Below are positions 31,364-43,608 of a DNA stretch of 44,318 nt, in pieces (the stretch's first letter is position 1; each line of letters starts with the position of its first letter). This stretch comes from Microbacterium sp. A20 (GTDB lineage: Bacteria > Actinomycetota > Actinomycetes > Actinomycetales > Microbacteriaceae). Under the pieces are notes generated by a model. It saw only the letters and a program-made list of their open reading frames with translations, had not been told where the DNA came from and did not search any database. The stretch lies in assembly GCF_004794515.1 (NCBI RefSeq), contig NZ_SSDF01000086.1:1-44318 (forward strand), in the 5' to 3' direction. The position numbers and the translations under genes are program-made.

Positions 31364-32302
31364 TCAGTCTTCGCGCAGGTCCTCGAACAGCGCGGTGGAG
31401 AGGTAGCGCTCACCGGTGTCCGGGATCACGACGACGATCGTCTTTCCGTCGTTCTCCGGGCGAGCGGCCACCTTGAGCGCCGCCGCGACAGCCGCGCCGG
31501 AGGACATGCCGACGAGCAGACCCTCCTTGGCGGCGAGGTCGCGGGCGACCCGCAGCGACTCGTCGAACTCGGCGGTCATGATCTCGTCGAGCACATCGCG
31601 GTCGAGCACGTCGGGGACGAAGTTCGGGCCGATGCCCTGGATCTTGTGCGGGCCGGGGTGGCCCTCGGTGAGCACGGGCGAGTCCTTGGGCTCGACGGCG
31701 ATGACCTGCACCCCGGGCTTCGCGGCCTTGAGGGCCTGTCCGGTTCCGGTCACCGTTCCGCCGGTGCCGACACCCGCGATGAAGATGTCGACCGCGCCAT
31801 CGGTGTCGCGGAGGATCTCCTGCGCCGTGGTCTCGCGGTGGATCTGGGGGTTGGCCGCGTTCTCGAACTGGCGGATCCAGATCGCGCCGGGCGTCTCCGA
31901 GACGATGCGCTTGGTCTCCTCGATAGCGCCGCTCATGCCCTTGGTGGGATCGGTGAGCACGATCTCCGCGCCGAACGCCTTGAGCAGCACTCGACGCTCC
32001 TTCGACATGGAGGCCGGCATCGTCAGGATGACCCGGTAGCCGCGGGCGGCGCCGACCATGGCGAGAGCGATGCCGGTGTTGCCGCTCGTCGACTCCACGA
32101 TCGTGCCGCCGGGCTTCAGCTCGCCCGACGACTCCGCGGCGTTGATCATGGCGATGCCGATGCGGTCCTTCACGCTCGATGCCGGGTTGTAGTACTCGAG
32201 CTTGGCGAGCACAGTGGCCCCGAGGCCCTCGGTCACGCGGTTCAGACGCACGAGCGGCGTGTTGCCGAACGCGGTCGTGATGTCGGAGTGGATGCCGGGC
32301 AT
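31364..32302 (-). CDS. cysK: Cysteine synthase (O-acetylserine sulfhydrylase)
   Basis: A 312-residue PLP enzyme joining sulfide to O-acetylserine. The PLP lysine is in [11 protein letters not shown] (Lys45), the substrate loop is STSGNTG, and the phosphate-binding loop is [13 protein letters not shown] 32302 has AGGAAGG 8 nt upstream; longer frames extend into the intergenic region and lack a site. TAGGCT on the minus strand at about 32344-32339 is a possible -10 box. It diverges from prmC with 100 bp between and is followed directly by cysE. Confidence 0.96.
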   Translation of the reverse strand: MPGIHSDITTAFGNTPLVRLNRVTEGLGATVLAKLEYYNPASSVKDRIGIAMINAAESSGELKPGGTIVESTSGNTGIALAMVGAARGYRVILTMPASMSKERRVLLKAFGAEIVLTDPTKGMSGAIEETKRIVSETPGAIWIRQFENAANPQIHRETTAQEILRDTDGAVDIFIAGVGTGGTVTGTGQALKAAKPGVQVIAVEPKDSPVLTEGHPGPHKIQGIGPNFVPDVLDRDVLDEIMTAEFDESLRVARDLAAKEGLLVGMSSGAAVAAALKVAARPENDGKTIVVVIPDTGERYLSTALFEDLRED

Positions 32303-32389
32303 GAGGAGCCTTCCTGTGCGGGGGTCGCTGCCGGTCCAGCCTAGGGGAGGGGCCTTGTCGCAGCGGCATTGTGACAGCTCAGCGCGCTC

Positions 32390-32402
32390 TACGCTGGAAG
32401 CC
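32390..32402 (+). promoter_or_regulatory. Promoter of prmC, nearly leaderless
   Basis: TACGCT (32390-32395) is followed by 7 nt (GGAAGCC) and ATG 32403. TTGTGA at 32369 is a possible -35 element with a short 15-nt spacer. Confidence 0.5.
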
Positions 32403-33263
32403 ATGTCCGACACCTCTCTTGCGGCGCTCGTCCGTGCCGCCGCTCAGCGCCTGGCCGACGTCGGCGTCCCGGATCCTCTGGTCGACGCGGAGCTGCTCGC
32501 CGGGCATGTGCTGGGTCGGCGACGCGGCGAGGTGCAGGCCGCGATCATCCGCGGAGACGATATCGACGACGAGTCGGCGGGTGCCCTGGAAGCCCTGGTG
32601 ACGCGCCGTGCCGCGCGCGAACCCTTGCAGCACATCACCGGCACGGCCCCGTTCCGTCATCTCGAGCTGGCTGTCGGACCCGGTGTCTTCGTGCCGCGGC
32701 CGGAGACCGAGACGGTGGTGCAGTACGCGATCGATGCACTGCTCAACTCCGCGGACCCCGCACCGATCGGCGTCGACCTCGGCACCGGCAGCGGTGCGAT
32801 CGCCCTCGCGATGGCGACGGAGGTTCCGCACGCCCGCGTCTTCGCCGCCGAGCTCTCCGAGGATGCGCACGCATGGGCGAGCCGGAACGTCGCCGGCGTC
32901 GACAATCTGACGCTCGTGCTGTCCGACCTGGGGGAGGCCTTCCCCGAGCTCGACGGCACGGCATCGGTCGTCATCTCGAATCCGCCGTACGTGCCGGACG
33001 CCGCGATTCCGCGCGATCCGGAGGTGCGGCTCTTCGACCCGGCGATGGCGCTGTATGGCGGAGAGGACGGCCTCGACATCGTGCGCGTGCTCAGCTCCCG
33101 GGCGCTCGCGCTCCTGCATCCCGGAGGCCTGCTCGTGATCGAGCACGGCGAACTGCAGGGCGAATCGATCAGGGACATCCTCGCCGCGGACGGGTGGCGC
33201 GCGCCGGCGACGCATCGCGATCTCACCCTGCGGGATCGCACCACCACCGCACTCCGGCCCTGA
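32403..33263 (+). CDS. prmC: Release factor glutamine N5-methyltransferase
   Basis: A 286-residue SAM-dependent methyltransferase that modifies the GGQ glutamine of release factors RF1 and RF2. It has an N-terminal helical substrate-binding domain, SAM loop [15 protein letters not shown], and the catalytic NPPY motif in [18 protein letters not shown] 32403 is preferred to longer upstream frames because of the promoter-like TACGCT just before it. It is separated from prfA by the cysK-cysE pair and the small membrane gene. tsaC follows, an order often seen with prmC. Confidence 0.95.
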   Translation: MSDTSLAALVRAAAQRLADVGVPDPLVDAELLAGHVLGRRRGEVQAAIIRGDDIDDESAGALEALVTRRAAREPLQHITGTAPFRHLELAVGPGVFVPRPETETVVQYAIDALLNSADPAPIGVDLGTGSGAIALAMATEVPHARVFAAELSEDAHAWASRNVAGVDNLTLVLSDLGEAFPELDGTASVVISNPPYVPDAAIPRDPEVRLFDPAMALYGGEDGLDIVRVLSSRALALLHPGGLLVIEHGELQGESIRDILAADGWRAPATHRDLTLRDRTTTALRP

Positions 33264-33315
33264 TCAGCCGGCTCGGAGCATCTGCAGCACTCGCGCAACG
33301 TAGAATCGAACCGTC

Positions 33316-34047
33316 ATGTCAACCATCTTCGACTGCCGCGATGACTCGCAGCTGCTCGCCGGCATGCGCCATGCGCGCCAGGCGATCGGCCGTGGCGAAC
33401 TCATCGTGATGCCCACAGACACCGTGTACGGCGTCGCCGCCGACGCCTTCTCCCCGGCCGCCGTCCAGCGGTTGCTCGACGCGAAAGGGCGGGGTCGCGA
33501 TCAGCCGCCGCCCGTCCTGATCGGGACGAAGGAGACGCTCGCGGCTCTCGCCGAATCGGTCCCGGAGCCGGTCGAACGCCTCGTCGACGCGTTCTGGCCC
33601 GGCGGTCTCACGATCGTGCTCCCCGCCCAGCCCTCGCTGGTGTGGGACCTCGGTGAGACACTCGGCACCGTCGCGGTGCGGATGCCGGAGGGACGTGTGG
33701 CCCTCGAGCTGCTGGCCGAGACCGGTCCGCTCGCCGTTTCCAGCGCCAATCTCACGGGCCAGCCCGCGGCGATCTCGGCGTCGGACGCGGAGGAGATGCT
33801 GGGCGACAGCGTCGCCGTGTACCTCGCCGACGGTCTGAGCAAGGACGGCATCGCCTCCACCATCGTCGACGCGACGTCTCTGGTCCGTCGTGGAACGGAT
33901 GCCGAACCCGGCACCGTCCGCATCCTCCGAGACGGAGCGGTCACGCGGGAGCAGCTGCAGGAGGTGCTCGGCGATCTGCTCGAACCCGAGGAGCCGCAGG
34001 ACGCGGAGCACGTGCATGCGGAGGAGCCGCAGGACGCGGATTCGTGA
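33316..34047 (+). CDS. L-threonylcarbamoyladenylate synthase (Sua5/YrdC/TsaC family)
   Basis: A 243-residue protein that makes threonylcarbamoyl-AMP for the t6A modification of ANN-decoding tRNAs. The YrdC-type domain shows MPTDTVYGVAADAFSPAAV, the basic loop KGRGRDQPPPVLIGT, FWPGGLTIVLPAQ and LAVSSANLTGQPA, covering residues 20-150. The C-terminal third is an acidic tail with a repeated EEPQDAE element, not a full Sua5 domain. ATG 33316 follows TAGAAT by 9 nt. It ends within the start of the next gene. Confidence 0.92.
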   Translation: MSTIFDCRDDSQLLAGMRHARQAIGRGELIVMPTDTVYGVAADAFSPAAVQRLLDAKGRGRDQPPPVLIGTKETLAALAESVPEPVERLVDAFWPGGLTIVLPAQPSLVWDLGETLGTVAVRMPEGRVALELLAETGPLAVSSANLTGQPAAISASDAEEMLGDSVAVYLADGLSKDGIASTIVDATSLVRRGTDAEPGTVRILRDGAVTREQLQEVLGDLLEPEEPQDAEHVHAEEPQDADS

Positions 34048-35213
34048 AGCAGTATCTCGCCACGGTCCTCCTCACGGCAGCGATCACCTTCGCGCTGACC
34101 TGGGCGGTCTGGCGACTCAGCCTCCGATTCAAGCTTTACCCCGGCATCCGAGAGCGCGACGTGCATACGACGCCGACGCCGCGCCTCGGCGGAGTCGCGA
34201 TCTTCCTCGGCATCGCCGCCGCCTTCGGATTCTCGGCCGTCAACCCCTTCTTCCAGAGCATCTGGATCCCTCCGCAGACGATGTGGTCGATCCTGGGCGC
34301 CTCGCTCCTGATCGCGATCATCGGCGTGGTCGACGATCTCTGGGACATCGACTGGATGATCAAGCTCGGCGCGCAGTTCCTGGCCGCGGGACTCATCACC
34401 GTCGGAGGCGGACTGCAGATCCTCTCGCTGCCGTTCGGCGACCTCATCGTGGTCTCCAGCTGGCTGAGCATCACGATCACGATGTTCGCGATCGTGATCG
34501 TGATGAACGCGGTGAACTTCATCGACGGACTCGACGGACTCGTCGCCGGGGTGTGCCTCATCTCTAACGGCATATTCTTCGCGTACTCCTACATCTTCAC
34601 GCGTGACTCCGGCGCCTCGAGCTACTTCAACCTCTCCACGTTCCTCGCCGCAGTCCTGATCGGCGCCTGCCTCGGCTTCCTGCCGCTGAACTGGAGCCCG
34701 GCGAAGCTGTTCATGGGGGATTCGGGCGCTCTGGTGATCGGTCTGCTGATGGCGACATCGGCGATCGCGATCACCGGGCAGATGGATCCGTCCGCTCTCG
34801 ATCCCGAGCGCCTCGGTCGCTCGCAGCTGATCGGTGCCTTCCTGCCGATCCTCCTGCCGCTGCTGGTCGTGCTGCTGCCGCTGCTCGACTTCGGTCTGGC
34901 TGTGCTGCGACGCATGAGCGCCGGTCGCTCGCCGTTCTCGCCCGATCGCAAGCACCTCCATCACCGGATGCTGGACCTCGGCCACCGCGACCGCGACGCG
35001 GTCCTCATCTTCTATGCATGGACGGCCGTCATCTCACTCGCCGTCCTGCTGATGTACGTCGGTGCGCGGGAGGACTGGCCCGGCCAGTACCTTCCCGGCG
35101 TCGGCTTCGGCGTCGTGGGCATCGCCGCGTGCCTCGTCGTCACCCTGAGCCCCACCCGCCGCAGGAAGAGCGCAGCGGCCGCCGAAACCGACCCGACACC
35201 CGTGGAGTCCTGA
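34044..35213 (+). CDS. WecA/TagO-like undecaprenyl(decaprenyl)-phosphate sugar-1-P transferase
   Basis: A 389-residue membrane enzyme with about 10-11 hydrophobic helices. It transfers a sugar-1-phosphate, likely GlcNAc-1-P, to a polyprenyl phosphate to start cell-wall glycan synthesis. It has the catalytic acid cluster IIGVVDDLWDIDW, NFIDGLDGL, FMGDSGALV, and the nucleotide loop HLHHRMLDLGH, matching the WecA/MraY superfamily. GTG 34044 overlaps the stop of the previous gene. It lies directly upstream of the ATP synthase group, an order common in actinobacteria. Confidence 0.92.
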   Translation: MKQYLATVLLTAAITFALTWAVWRLSLRFKLYPGIRERDVHTTPTPRLGGVAIFLGIAAAFGFSAVNPFFQSIWIPPQTMWSILGASLLIAIIGVVDDLWDIDWMIKLGAQFLAAGLITVGGGLQILSLPFGDLIVVSSWLSITITMFAIVIVMNAVNFIDGLDGLVAGVCLISNGIFFAYSYIFTRDSGASSYFNLSTFLAAVLIGACLGFLPLNWSPAKLFMGDSGALVIGLLMATSAIAITGQMDPSALDPERLGRSQLIGAFLPILLPLLVVLLPLLDFGLAVLRRMSAGRSPFSPDRKHLHHRMLDLGHRDRDAVLIFYAWTAVISLAVLLMYVGAREDWPGQYLPGVGFGVVGIAACLVVTLSPTRRRKSAAAAETDPTPVES

Positions 35214-35746
35214 TGAGCCCGAGCCCCGTTTCCAGCACGCCGATCCTGCGTCGCACCCTCATCTGGTCGGCTGTCGCGACCGCCGTGCTGGCCGTCGTCG
35301 CCGGCGGTGTCGGCTACGCCGTCGCCGGGGGAGAGGGGCTCATCAGCGGGCTGTTGGGCGTGCTGCTCGCAGCCGTGTTCCTGGCGATCACCGGCATCAG
35401 CATCCTCATCGCGAACCGCTGGTACGGGGACCCGATCTACGTGCAGCTGTTCTTCGCGATCGTCCTCGGGGGCTGGCTGCTCAAGCTCGGACTGTTCGTC
35501 GTCGCGATGATCCTGCTCGCCGGCCAGCCCTGGCTGGAGCCGATGGTGTTCTTCCTCTCGATCGTGGCCGGCGTCCTGATGTCGCTCGCCATCGATGTGA
35601 TCGTGCTCACCCGTATGCGGCTGCCCAACGTGAGCGACACCACGCTGCCGACAGAGGTGCCCGAAGATCGTGCGCCCGGAAACGCGAATCGCGTCGACGA
35701 GGGACCGGTCGACGAGGGACCGGTCGACGGGGGCCTGCGGTCTTAG
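35213..35746 (+). CDS. AtpI-like membrane protein preceding ATP synthase genes
   Basis: A 177-residue protein with four hydrophobic helices (WSAVATAVLAVVAGGVGYAV, LLGVLLAAVFLAITGISILI, FFAIVLGGWLLKLGLFVVA, VFFLSIVAGVLMSLAI). Position and topology fit the AtpI-type protein that is encoded before atpB and helps assembly of the c ring. Sequence divergence is normal for this family. ATG 35213 overlaps the previous stop (TGATG) with GGAG upstream. The C-terminal tail carries a 15-bp tandem duplication (VDEGP twice, 35695-35724). Confidence 0.7.
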   Translation: MSPSPVSSTPILRRTLIWSAVATAVLAVVAGGVGYAVAGGEGLISGLLGVLLAAVFLAITGISILIANRWYGDPIYVQLFFAIVLGGWLLKLGLFVVAMILLAGQPWLEPMVFFLSIVAGVLMSLAIDVIVLTRMRLPNVSDTTLPTEVPEDRAPGNANRVDEGPVDEGPVDGGLRS

Positions 35747-35868
35747 GGGACCCTCAGATTCTGATACTGTTGAACCGTGCCCGCCGCTCGCCCGCGAGCG
35801 CTTGCGCTGATTGCACACCGACCATCGTCGCCCCGGTTTAGACCGGTGCCCCGAAGCTGGAGCCCGCG
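35747..35868 (+). promoter_or_regulatory. Leader of the atp operon with possible leaderless upstream ORF
   Basis: TACTGT (35765-35770) is followed by TGAACC and GTG 35777, the same 6-nt geometry seen at the leaderless genes of this window. That GTG opens a 38-codon frame ending at TGA 35891-35893, which overlaps the proposed atpB start by about 25 nt. Short inverted repeats lie within the leader (GCTCG/CGAGC around 35785-35798). Whether the peptide is made cannot be told from the sequence. Confidence 0.45.
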
Positions 35869-36955
<1,087 letters not shown>

Positions 36956-36982
36956 TCCTCACCGACTTCTGAAGGAGACAGG

Positions 36983-37537
36983 ATGCTGAACGCTCTTGTC
37001 ACGAACCTCGCAGCAGAGGGTGAGCCGAACAACCCGCTCATCCCTGCGTGGTACGACATCATCTGGTCGGGCCTCTGGTTCATCGTCATCCTCGTCGTGG
37101 TCTGGAAGGTCGCCCTTCCTCGACTGACGAAGATGCTCGACGAGCGGTCCGCCGCCATCGAGGGCAACATCGCCAAGGCTGACGAGGCGCAGAAGCAGGC
37201 GGAGGCGGCACTCGAGGAGTACACGCGTCAGCTCGCTGAGGCGCGTACCGAGGCCGGCGAGATCCGTGAGGCCGCCCGCGAGGACGGCAAGAAGATCGTC
37301 GCCGAGGCGAAGGACGCCGCGACCACTGAGGCCGCACGCATCACCGCCACCGCGCACACGCAGATCGAGGCCGAGCGTCAGACCGCTCTCGTCTCGCTGC
37401 GCAGCGAGGTCGGAACGCTCGCGATCGACCTCGCCGGCGGCGTCGTCGGCGAGACGCTCTCCGACGATGCACGTGCGACGGCTGTCGTCGACCGCTTCCT
37501 CGCCGACCTCGAGGCATCCGAGAAGGCGGCTCAGTAA
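36983..37537 (+). CDS. atpF: ATP synthase subunit b
   Basis: A 184-residue peripheral stalk subunit. One membrane helix near the N-terminus (WSGLWFIVILVVVWKVAL) is followed by a long charged coiled coil (residues 45-150) and a C-terminal delta-binding region. ATG 36983 follows AAGGAG. The TAA stop overlaps the ATG of atpH (TAATG), indicating coupling. Confidence 0.95.
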   Translation: MLNALVTNLAAEGEPNNPLIPAWYDIIWSGLWFIVILVVVWKVALPRLTKMLDERSAAIEGNIAKADEAQKQAEAALEEYTRQLAEARTEAGEIREAAREDGKKIVAEAKDAATTEAARITATAHTQIEAERQTALVSLRSEVGTLAIDLAGGVVGETLSDDARATAVVDRFLADLEASEKAAQ

Positions 37538-38328
37538 TGGGCAGCGCGACCACTCAGGCACTCGCGGCATCCATCCAGACGCTTGCCGCAGCGAAGGGCG
37601 TCACTCTCGACACCGCACGGGAGCTTCTCGCTGCCGCACGTGCCGTGAGCGAATCGTCTCAGCTGAGCGGCGCGCTTGCTGACCCCTCTGCTCCCGCCGC
37701 GGCACGACAGAACGTCGTCGCCGCGGTGTTCGGCGGGTTCTCCGCAGACGCTCAGAGCGTTCTGAAGACGGTCGTGGCGGAGCGCTGGTCCAACGCGGGT
37801 GAGCTCGTCGACGGTGTCGAGGAGCTCGCGATCCGCGCTGCAGCGATCGCCGAGCCGGATGCGGACATCGAGGGGGAGCTGTTCAGCTTCTCCCGCGTGG
37901 TCGCCGCCAACCCGGAGCTCGAACTCGCCCTGGGCGGACGTCTCGGCGGAGAAGACGCCAAGGGAGTGCTCGTCGAGCGCCTCCTGGCCGACGGCTCGAC
38001 GAGCGCTGCTTCGACGCTGATCATCACGTCGCTCGTGCGTCAGCCGCGCGAACGACGCGTTCGTCGCCTGCTCAACCGCGCGATGAGCATCGTCTCGAGC
38101 CAGCGCGGTCGTGTGGTCGCCACGGTGCACACCGCCGCCCCGCTGACCGACGCGCAGCGCGCCCGCCTCAGCGACTCGCTGTCGCGACGCTACGACGGTC
38201 AGGTGTCCCTCAACGTCGTCATCGACCCTGCCGTGGTCGGAGGTCTGCGCGTGCAGATCGCCGACGACGTCATCGACGGCAGCATCTCCGCACGACTCGC
38301 AGACCTTCGCCAGAAGCTCGCGGGCTAA
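37537..38328 (+). CDS. atpH: ATP synthase subunit delta (long actinobacterial type)
   Basis: A 263-residue subunit joining the peripheral stalk to F1. The C-terminal 180 residues match the delta/OSCP family, with the C-terminal motif [20 protein letters not shown]. The N-terminal extra region (about 80 residues) is helical and makes the protein longer than the usual 175 residues, as in many actinobacteria. It is encoded between atpF and atpA with a coupled start. Confidence 0.93.
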   Translation: MGSATTQALAASIQTLAAAKGVTLDTARELLAAARAVSESSQLSGALADPSAPAAARQNVVAAVFGGFSADAQSVLKTVVAERWSNAGELVDGVEELAIRAAAIAEPDADIEGELFSFSRVVAANPELELALGGRLGGEDAKGVLVERLLADGSTSAASTLIITSLVRQPRERRVRRLLNRAMSIVSSQRGRVVATVHTAAPLTDAQRARLSDSLSRRYDGQVSLNVVIDPAVVGGLRVQIADDVIDGSISARLADLRQKLAG

Positions 38329-38375
38329 CACGACTTCGCGCGGGGAACCGCGCACCCAGATACAAAGGGAAGACA

Positions 38376-40016
38376 ATGGCAGAACTATCGATCAGCCCCG
38401 ACGTCATCCGTGACGCGCTGAAGGACTTCGCCGCAGCATACGAGCCCTCCGGGGCCGGGGCGACCGAGGTCGGCACCGTCATCGACGCCGCAGACGGCAT
38501 CGCGCACGTCGAGGGACTTCCCGGCGTCATGGCGAACGAGCTCGTCATCTTCGCCGACGGCACCAAGGGCCTCGCACAGAGCCTGAACGAGCACGAGATC
38601 GGTGTCGTCGTCCTCGGCGAGTTCACCGGCGTCGAGGCCGGTCAGGAAGTCACCCGCACGGGTGAGGTCCTCTCCGTCCCGGTCGGCGACGGCTACCTCG
38701 GCCGCGTGGTCGACCCGCTCGGCAACCCGATCGACGGCCTCGGTGCCATCGAGACCGAGAGCGTCCGCGCCCTCGAGCTGCAGGCGCCGGGCGTCATGCA
38801 GCGCAAGTCGGTGCACGAGCCGATGCAGACCGGCATCAAGGCCATCGACGCGATGATCCCCGTCGGCCGCGGCCAGCGTCAGCTGATCATCGGTGACCGC
38901 CAGACCGGTAAGACGGCCATCGCGATCGACACGATCATCAACCAGAAGGCCAACTGGGAGTCGGGCGACGTCAACAAGCAGGTCCGCTGCATCTACGTCG
39001 CCATCGGCCAGAAGGGCTCGACCATCGCTTCGGTGAAGGGCGCGCTCGAAGAGGCCGGCGCTCTGGAGTACACCACGATCGTGGCTGCTCCCGCCTCCGA
39101 CCCCGCCGGTTTCAAGTACCTGGCTCCCTACACCGGCTCCGCCATCGGGCAGCACTGGATGTACGGCGGCAAGCACGTCCTCATCATCTTCGATGACCTG
39201 TCCAAGCAGGCCGAAGCCTACCGTGCCGTGTCCCTCCTCCTCCGCCGCCCGCCGGGCCGCGAGGCTTACCCGGGTGACGTCTTCTACCTGCACTCTCGTC
39301 TGCTCGAGCGTTGCGCGAAGCTGTCCGACGAGCTCGGCGCCGGTTCCATGACGGGTCTCCCGATCATCGAGACCAAGGCGAACGACGTCTCGGCGTACAT
39401 CCCGACCAACGTGATCTCGATCACCGACGGCCAGATCTTCCTCCAGTCCGACCTCTTCAACGCCAACCAGCGTCCGGCGGTCGACGTGGGTATCTCGGTC
39501 TCGCGAGTCGGTGGCGACGCGCAGGTCAAGTCGATCAAGAAGGTCTCCGGAACGTTGAAGCTGGAGCTCGCGCAGTACCGCTCCCTCGAGGCGTTCGCCA
39601 TGTTCGCGTCCGACCTCGATGCGGCTTCGCGTCGTCAGCTCTCCCGCGGTGCGCGTCTGACCGAGCTGCTCAAGCAGCCGCAGTACTCGCCGTACCCCGT
39701 CGAGGAGCAGGTCGTCTCGATCTGGGCCGGTACCAACGGCAAGCTCGACACGATCGAGGTCGAGGATGTCCTGCGCTTCGAGCGCGAGCTCCTGGACTAC
39801 CTGCGTCGCAACACCAAGGTTCTCGAGACGCTCCGCGACACCAACGTCCTCGATGACGCCACGGTCGAAGAGCTCGGGAAGCAGACGGATGCCTTCATCC
39901 TGGAGTTCCAGGGCGGCAAGGGTCACGCCATCGGCGCCCCGGGCCACGAGGAGCACGCTGCAGCCGAGGCGGAGGACGTCAACCAGGAGAAGATCGTCAA
40001 GGGTCGTCGCGCGTAA
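38376..40016 (+). CDS. atpA: ATP synthase subunit alpha
   Basis: A 546-residue non-catalytic nucleotide-binding subunit. Walker A loop [14 protein letters not shown] near residue 170. The N-terminal beta-barrel, the central domain ([20 protein letters not shown]) and the C-terminal helical domain are all present. The C-terminal 30 residues are an acidic and then basic tail. ATG 38376 is preceded by AAAGGGAAG, 7 nt upstream. Length is normal for actinobacteria. Confidence 0.98.
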   Translation: MAELSISPDVIRDALKDFAAAYEPSGAGATEVGTVIDAADGIAHVEGLPGVMANELVIFADGTKGLAQSLNEHEIGVVVLGEFTGVEAGQEVTRTGEVLSVPVGDGYLGRVVDPLGNPIDGLGAIETESVRALELQAPGVMQRKSVHEPMQTGIKAIDAMIPVGRGQRQLIIGDRQTGKTAIAIDTIINQKANWESGDVNKQVRCIYVAIGQKGSTIASVKGALEEAGALEYTTIVAAPASDPAGFKYLAPYTGSAIGQHWMYGGKHVLIIFDDLSKQAEAYRAVSLLLRRPPGREAYPGDVFYLHSRLLERCAKLSDELGAGSMTGLPIIETKANDVSAYIPTNVISITDGQIFLQSDLFNANQRPAVDVGISVSRVGGDAQVKSIKKVSGTLKLELAQYRSLEAFAMFASDLDAASRRQLSRGARLTELLKQPQYSPYPVEEQVVSIWAGTNGKLDTIEVEDVLRFERELLDYLRRNTKVLETLRDTNVLDDATVEELGKQTDAFILEFQGGKGHAIGAPGHEEHAAAEAEDVNQEKIVKGRRA

Positions 40017-40035
40017 CCGCGTGAGGTACTGACAT

Positions 40036-40932
40036 ATGGGCGCTCAACTCAGGGTCTACAAGCAGAAGATCTCCTCTGCTCAGACGACCAAGAAGATCAC
40101 GAAGGCGATGGAACTCATCGCGGCTTCGCGCATCCAGAAGGCGATGGCACGCGTCAAGGCGTCCACCCCCTTCGCGCGTGCCGTGACGAGGGCCGTGGCG
40201 GCCGTCGCGACGCACTCGAACGTGGATCACCCGCTGACCCGCGAGTCCGAGAACATCACCCGCTCCGCGGTCGTGATCTTCTCCTCGGACCGCGGTCTCG
40301 CCGGAGCCTTCAACTCGCAGATCCTCCGTGAGGGTCTCGAGGTGGCCGAGCTCCTGCGCGAACAGGGCAAGGAGCCGGTCTTCTACCTCATCGGTCGCAA
40401 GGCTGTCGGATACTTCCAGTTCCGACGTCTTCCGGCCGCTGCGGAGTGGACCGGAGACACCGACACCCCGTCGTTCCACACCGCTGAGGAGATCTCCGCG
40501 ACTCTGCTCGAAGCGTTCTCCCGTGGGGGAGAGGGCGGCGGCGTCGATGAGATCCACCTCGTGTACAACCGTTTCGTCAGCATGATGACGCAGTCGCCGG
40601 AGAACGTGCGGCTGCTTCCGCTGGAGATCACGGAAGCCGATGAGTCGGAAGCCGGTAGCACCGTCTACCCGCTGTACGAGTTCGAGCCGGACGCCGAGAC
40701 CGTTCTCGATGCGATCCTGCCGGTGTACATCCAGAGCCGTGTCTTCAACGCACTCCTGCAGTCCTCTGCCGCGAAGCAGGCGGCGACGCAGAAGGCGATG
40801 AAGTCGGCCAGCGACAACGCCGACAAGCTCATCACCGACTACACCCGTCTGCGCAACAACGCGCGCCAGGCGGAGATCACGCAGCAGATCGCGGAGATCG
40901 TCGGCGGCGCCGACGCACTCTCGAACAAATAG
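40036..40932 (+). CDS. atpG: ATP synthase subunit gamma
   Basis: A 298-residue central shaft subunit. The N-terminal helix ([19 protein letters not shown]) and C-terminal helix ([20 protein letters not shown]) form the coiled coil that turns inside the alpha-beta hexamer, and the Rossmann-like middle contains [14 protein letters not shown] 40036 follows GAGGTACTGAC-type sequence 20 nt after atpA. Confidence 0.97.
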   Translation: MGAQLRVYKQKISSAQTTKKITKAMELIAASRIQKAMARVKASTPFARAVTRAVAAVATHSNVDHPLTRESENITRSAVVIFSSDRGLAGAFNSQILREGLEVAELLREQGKEPVFYLIGRKAVGYFQFRRLPAAAEWTGDTDTPSFHTAEEISATLLEAFSRGGEGGGVDEIHLVYNRFVSMMTQSPENVRLLPLEITEADESEAGSTVYPLYEFEPDAETVLDAILPVYIQSRVFNALLQSSAAKQAATQKAMKSASDNADKLITDYTRLRNNARQAEITQQIAEIVGGADALSNK

Positions 40933-42408
<1,476 letters not shown>

Positions 42409-42410
42409 CC

Positions 42411-42671
42411 ATGGCTTTGAATGTCAGCCTCGTCTCCGCGGATGCGGAGGTCTGGACGGGAGAGGCGAGCCTCGTGGTCGCCAAGACCGTCGAGGGTGAG
42501 ATCGGCTTCATGACCGGCCACGAGCCGGTGCTGGCGATCCTCGCTGAGGGCCAGGTCCGCATCACGCAGTCGGATGGCACCAAAGTGCTGGCCAATGCCC
42601 AGGACGGGTTCCTCTCCATGGAGGGGAACACCCTGACGATCGTTGCCGGCAACGCGGCTCTCATCGCCTAG
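42411..42671 (+). CDS. atpC: ATP synthase subunit epsilon, short form
   Basis: An 86-residue subunit. The sequence matches only the N-terminal beta-sandwich of epsilon (VVAKTVEGEIGFMTGHEPVL, then EGQVRITQSDGTKV). The C-terminal helical hairpin, about 45 residues in E. coli epsilon, is missing. The stop at 42669-42671 is followed by a hairpin rather than a continuing frame, so this is not a simple frameshift. Without the hairpin the usual epsilon-type inhibition of ATP hydrolysis should be absent. Short epsilons occur in related actinobacteria. Confidence 0.93.
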   Translation: MALNVSLVSADAEVWTGEASLVVAKTVEGEIGFMTGHEPVLAILAEGQVRITQSDGTKVLANAQDGFLSMEGNTLTIVAGNAALIA

Positions 42672-42688
42672 CAGTACTCGTTTCGACA

Positions 42689-42726
42689 CGTCCGCCTCGG
42701 TACCCGTTCGGGTCCCGGGGCGGACG
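42689..42726 (+). terminator. Branched hairpin after atpC
   Basis: CGTCCGCC (42689-42696) pairs with GGCGGACG (42719-42726), enclosing a smaller stem ACCCG/CGGGT with a TT turn. No T run follows. It may end or dampen the atp transcript before yaaA. Confidence 0.5.
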
Positions 42727-42748
42727 CGTCTGCTTCCACCGAGGTTCC

Positions 42749-43495
42749 ATGAAGATCCTGCTTCCGCCGTCGGAGACGAAACGTGAGGGCGGCCACGACG
42801 CCCCGCTCGACGTCACCTCTCTCGCGTTGCCATCGCTGAGCGCGCATCGATCCGCGGTGCTGGACGCTCTCGTCGATCTTGCGGCCGACGAGGAGGCGTC
42901 GCGCCGCGTGCTCAAGCTCAGCGAACGCCAGAAGGGCGAGATCGCGCACAACCGCGATCTGCGGACGGCGCCCACGATGCCGGCGGTCGATCGCTACACG
43001 GGCGTGCTCTTCGATGCCCTGGATGCGGCCAGCCTCTCCGCGGCATCGCGCCGGTGGTTGGGGGAGCACGTCTGGATCCACAGCGCGCCTCTCGGGCCCA
43101 TCGGTGCTCTGGACGCGGTGCCGACCTATCGGCTTGCCGCGGGGACCTCCCTCCCGGGTGTCCCGGCGTTGCGCAAGCACTGGGCGCACCCCACTTCAGC
43201 GGCGATCGCGGAGGCGTCACCCTCGTTCGTGCTTGATCTGCGCAGCGAGGCGTACGTGGCGCTGGGTCCTGTTCCGGACACGGTGCCCTCCGCGTATGTG
43301 AGGGTTGTGACCGAGCATGGGCGGGCGCTGAACCACTTCAACAAGAAGTCCAAAGGGCTGCTCGTGCGTGCTCTCGCGGAGGAACGGCCGCGCGTCGGAT
43401 CGCTCCGTTCCCTTCGCCGCTGGGCGGACGGCCACGGCATCGTGCTGCGTGACGCCCAGCAAGCGGGAGTCCTGGAACTGGTCGTCCACGAGTGA
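42749..43495 (+). CDS. yaaA: YaaA-like peroxide stress protein (DUF328/UPF0246)
   Basis: A 248-residue protein. The N-terminal MKILLPPSETK is the hallmark of the family. Further conserved blocks are PAVDRYTGVLFDALD, GEHVWIHSAPLGPIGALD, and near the end HFNKKSKGLLVRAL. In E. coli YaaA lowers intracellular iron toxicity under peroxide stress. ATG 42749 has a weak site; the gene probably has its own expression or depends on readthrough past the hairpin after atpC. Confidence 0.88.
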   Translation: MKILLPPSETKREGGHDAPLDVTSLALPSLSAHRSAVLDALVDLAADEEASRRVLKLSERQKGEIAHNRDLRTAPTMPAVDRYTGVLFDALDAASLSAASRRWLGEHVWIHSAPLGPIGALDAVPTYRLAAGTSLPGVPALRKHWAHPTSAAIAEASPSFVLDLRSEAYVALGPVPDTVPSAYVRVVTEHGRALNHFNKKSKGLLVRALAEERPRVGSLRSLRRWADGHGIVLRDAQQAGVLELVVHE

Positions 43496-43533
43496 CGGCA
43501 CAAGTCCGCGCATGAACGGACGCGCGTAGGTCT

Positions 43534-43562
43534 TTGCTCGCCTGTGGTGTCCCCGCTATGGT
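43534..43562 (+). promoter_or_regulatory. Sigma-A-type promoter
   Basis: TTGCTC (43534-43539), a 17-nt spacer and TATGGT (43557-43562). It would start transcription at about 43569, 40 nt before the following gene. Confidence 0.65.
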
Positions 43563-43608
43563 TGTCACGCGGCGCGACCTGCGCCGAATATTGGATCCGG
43601 AGGGGACC

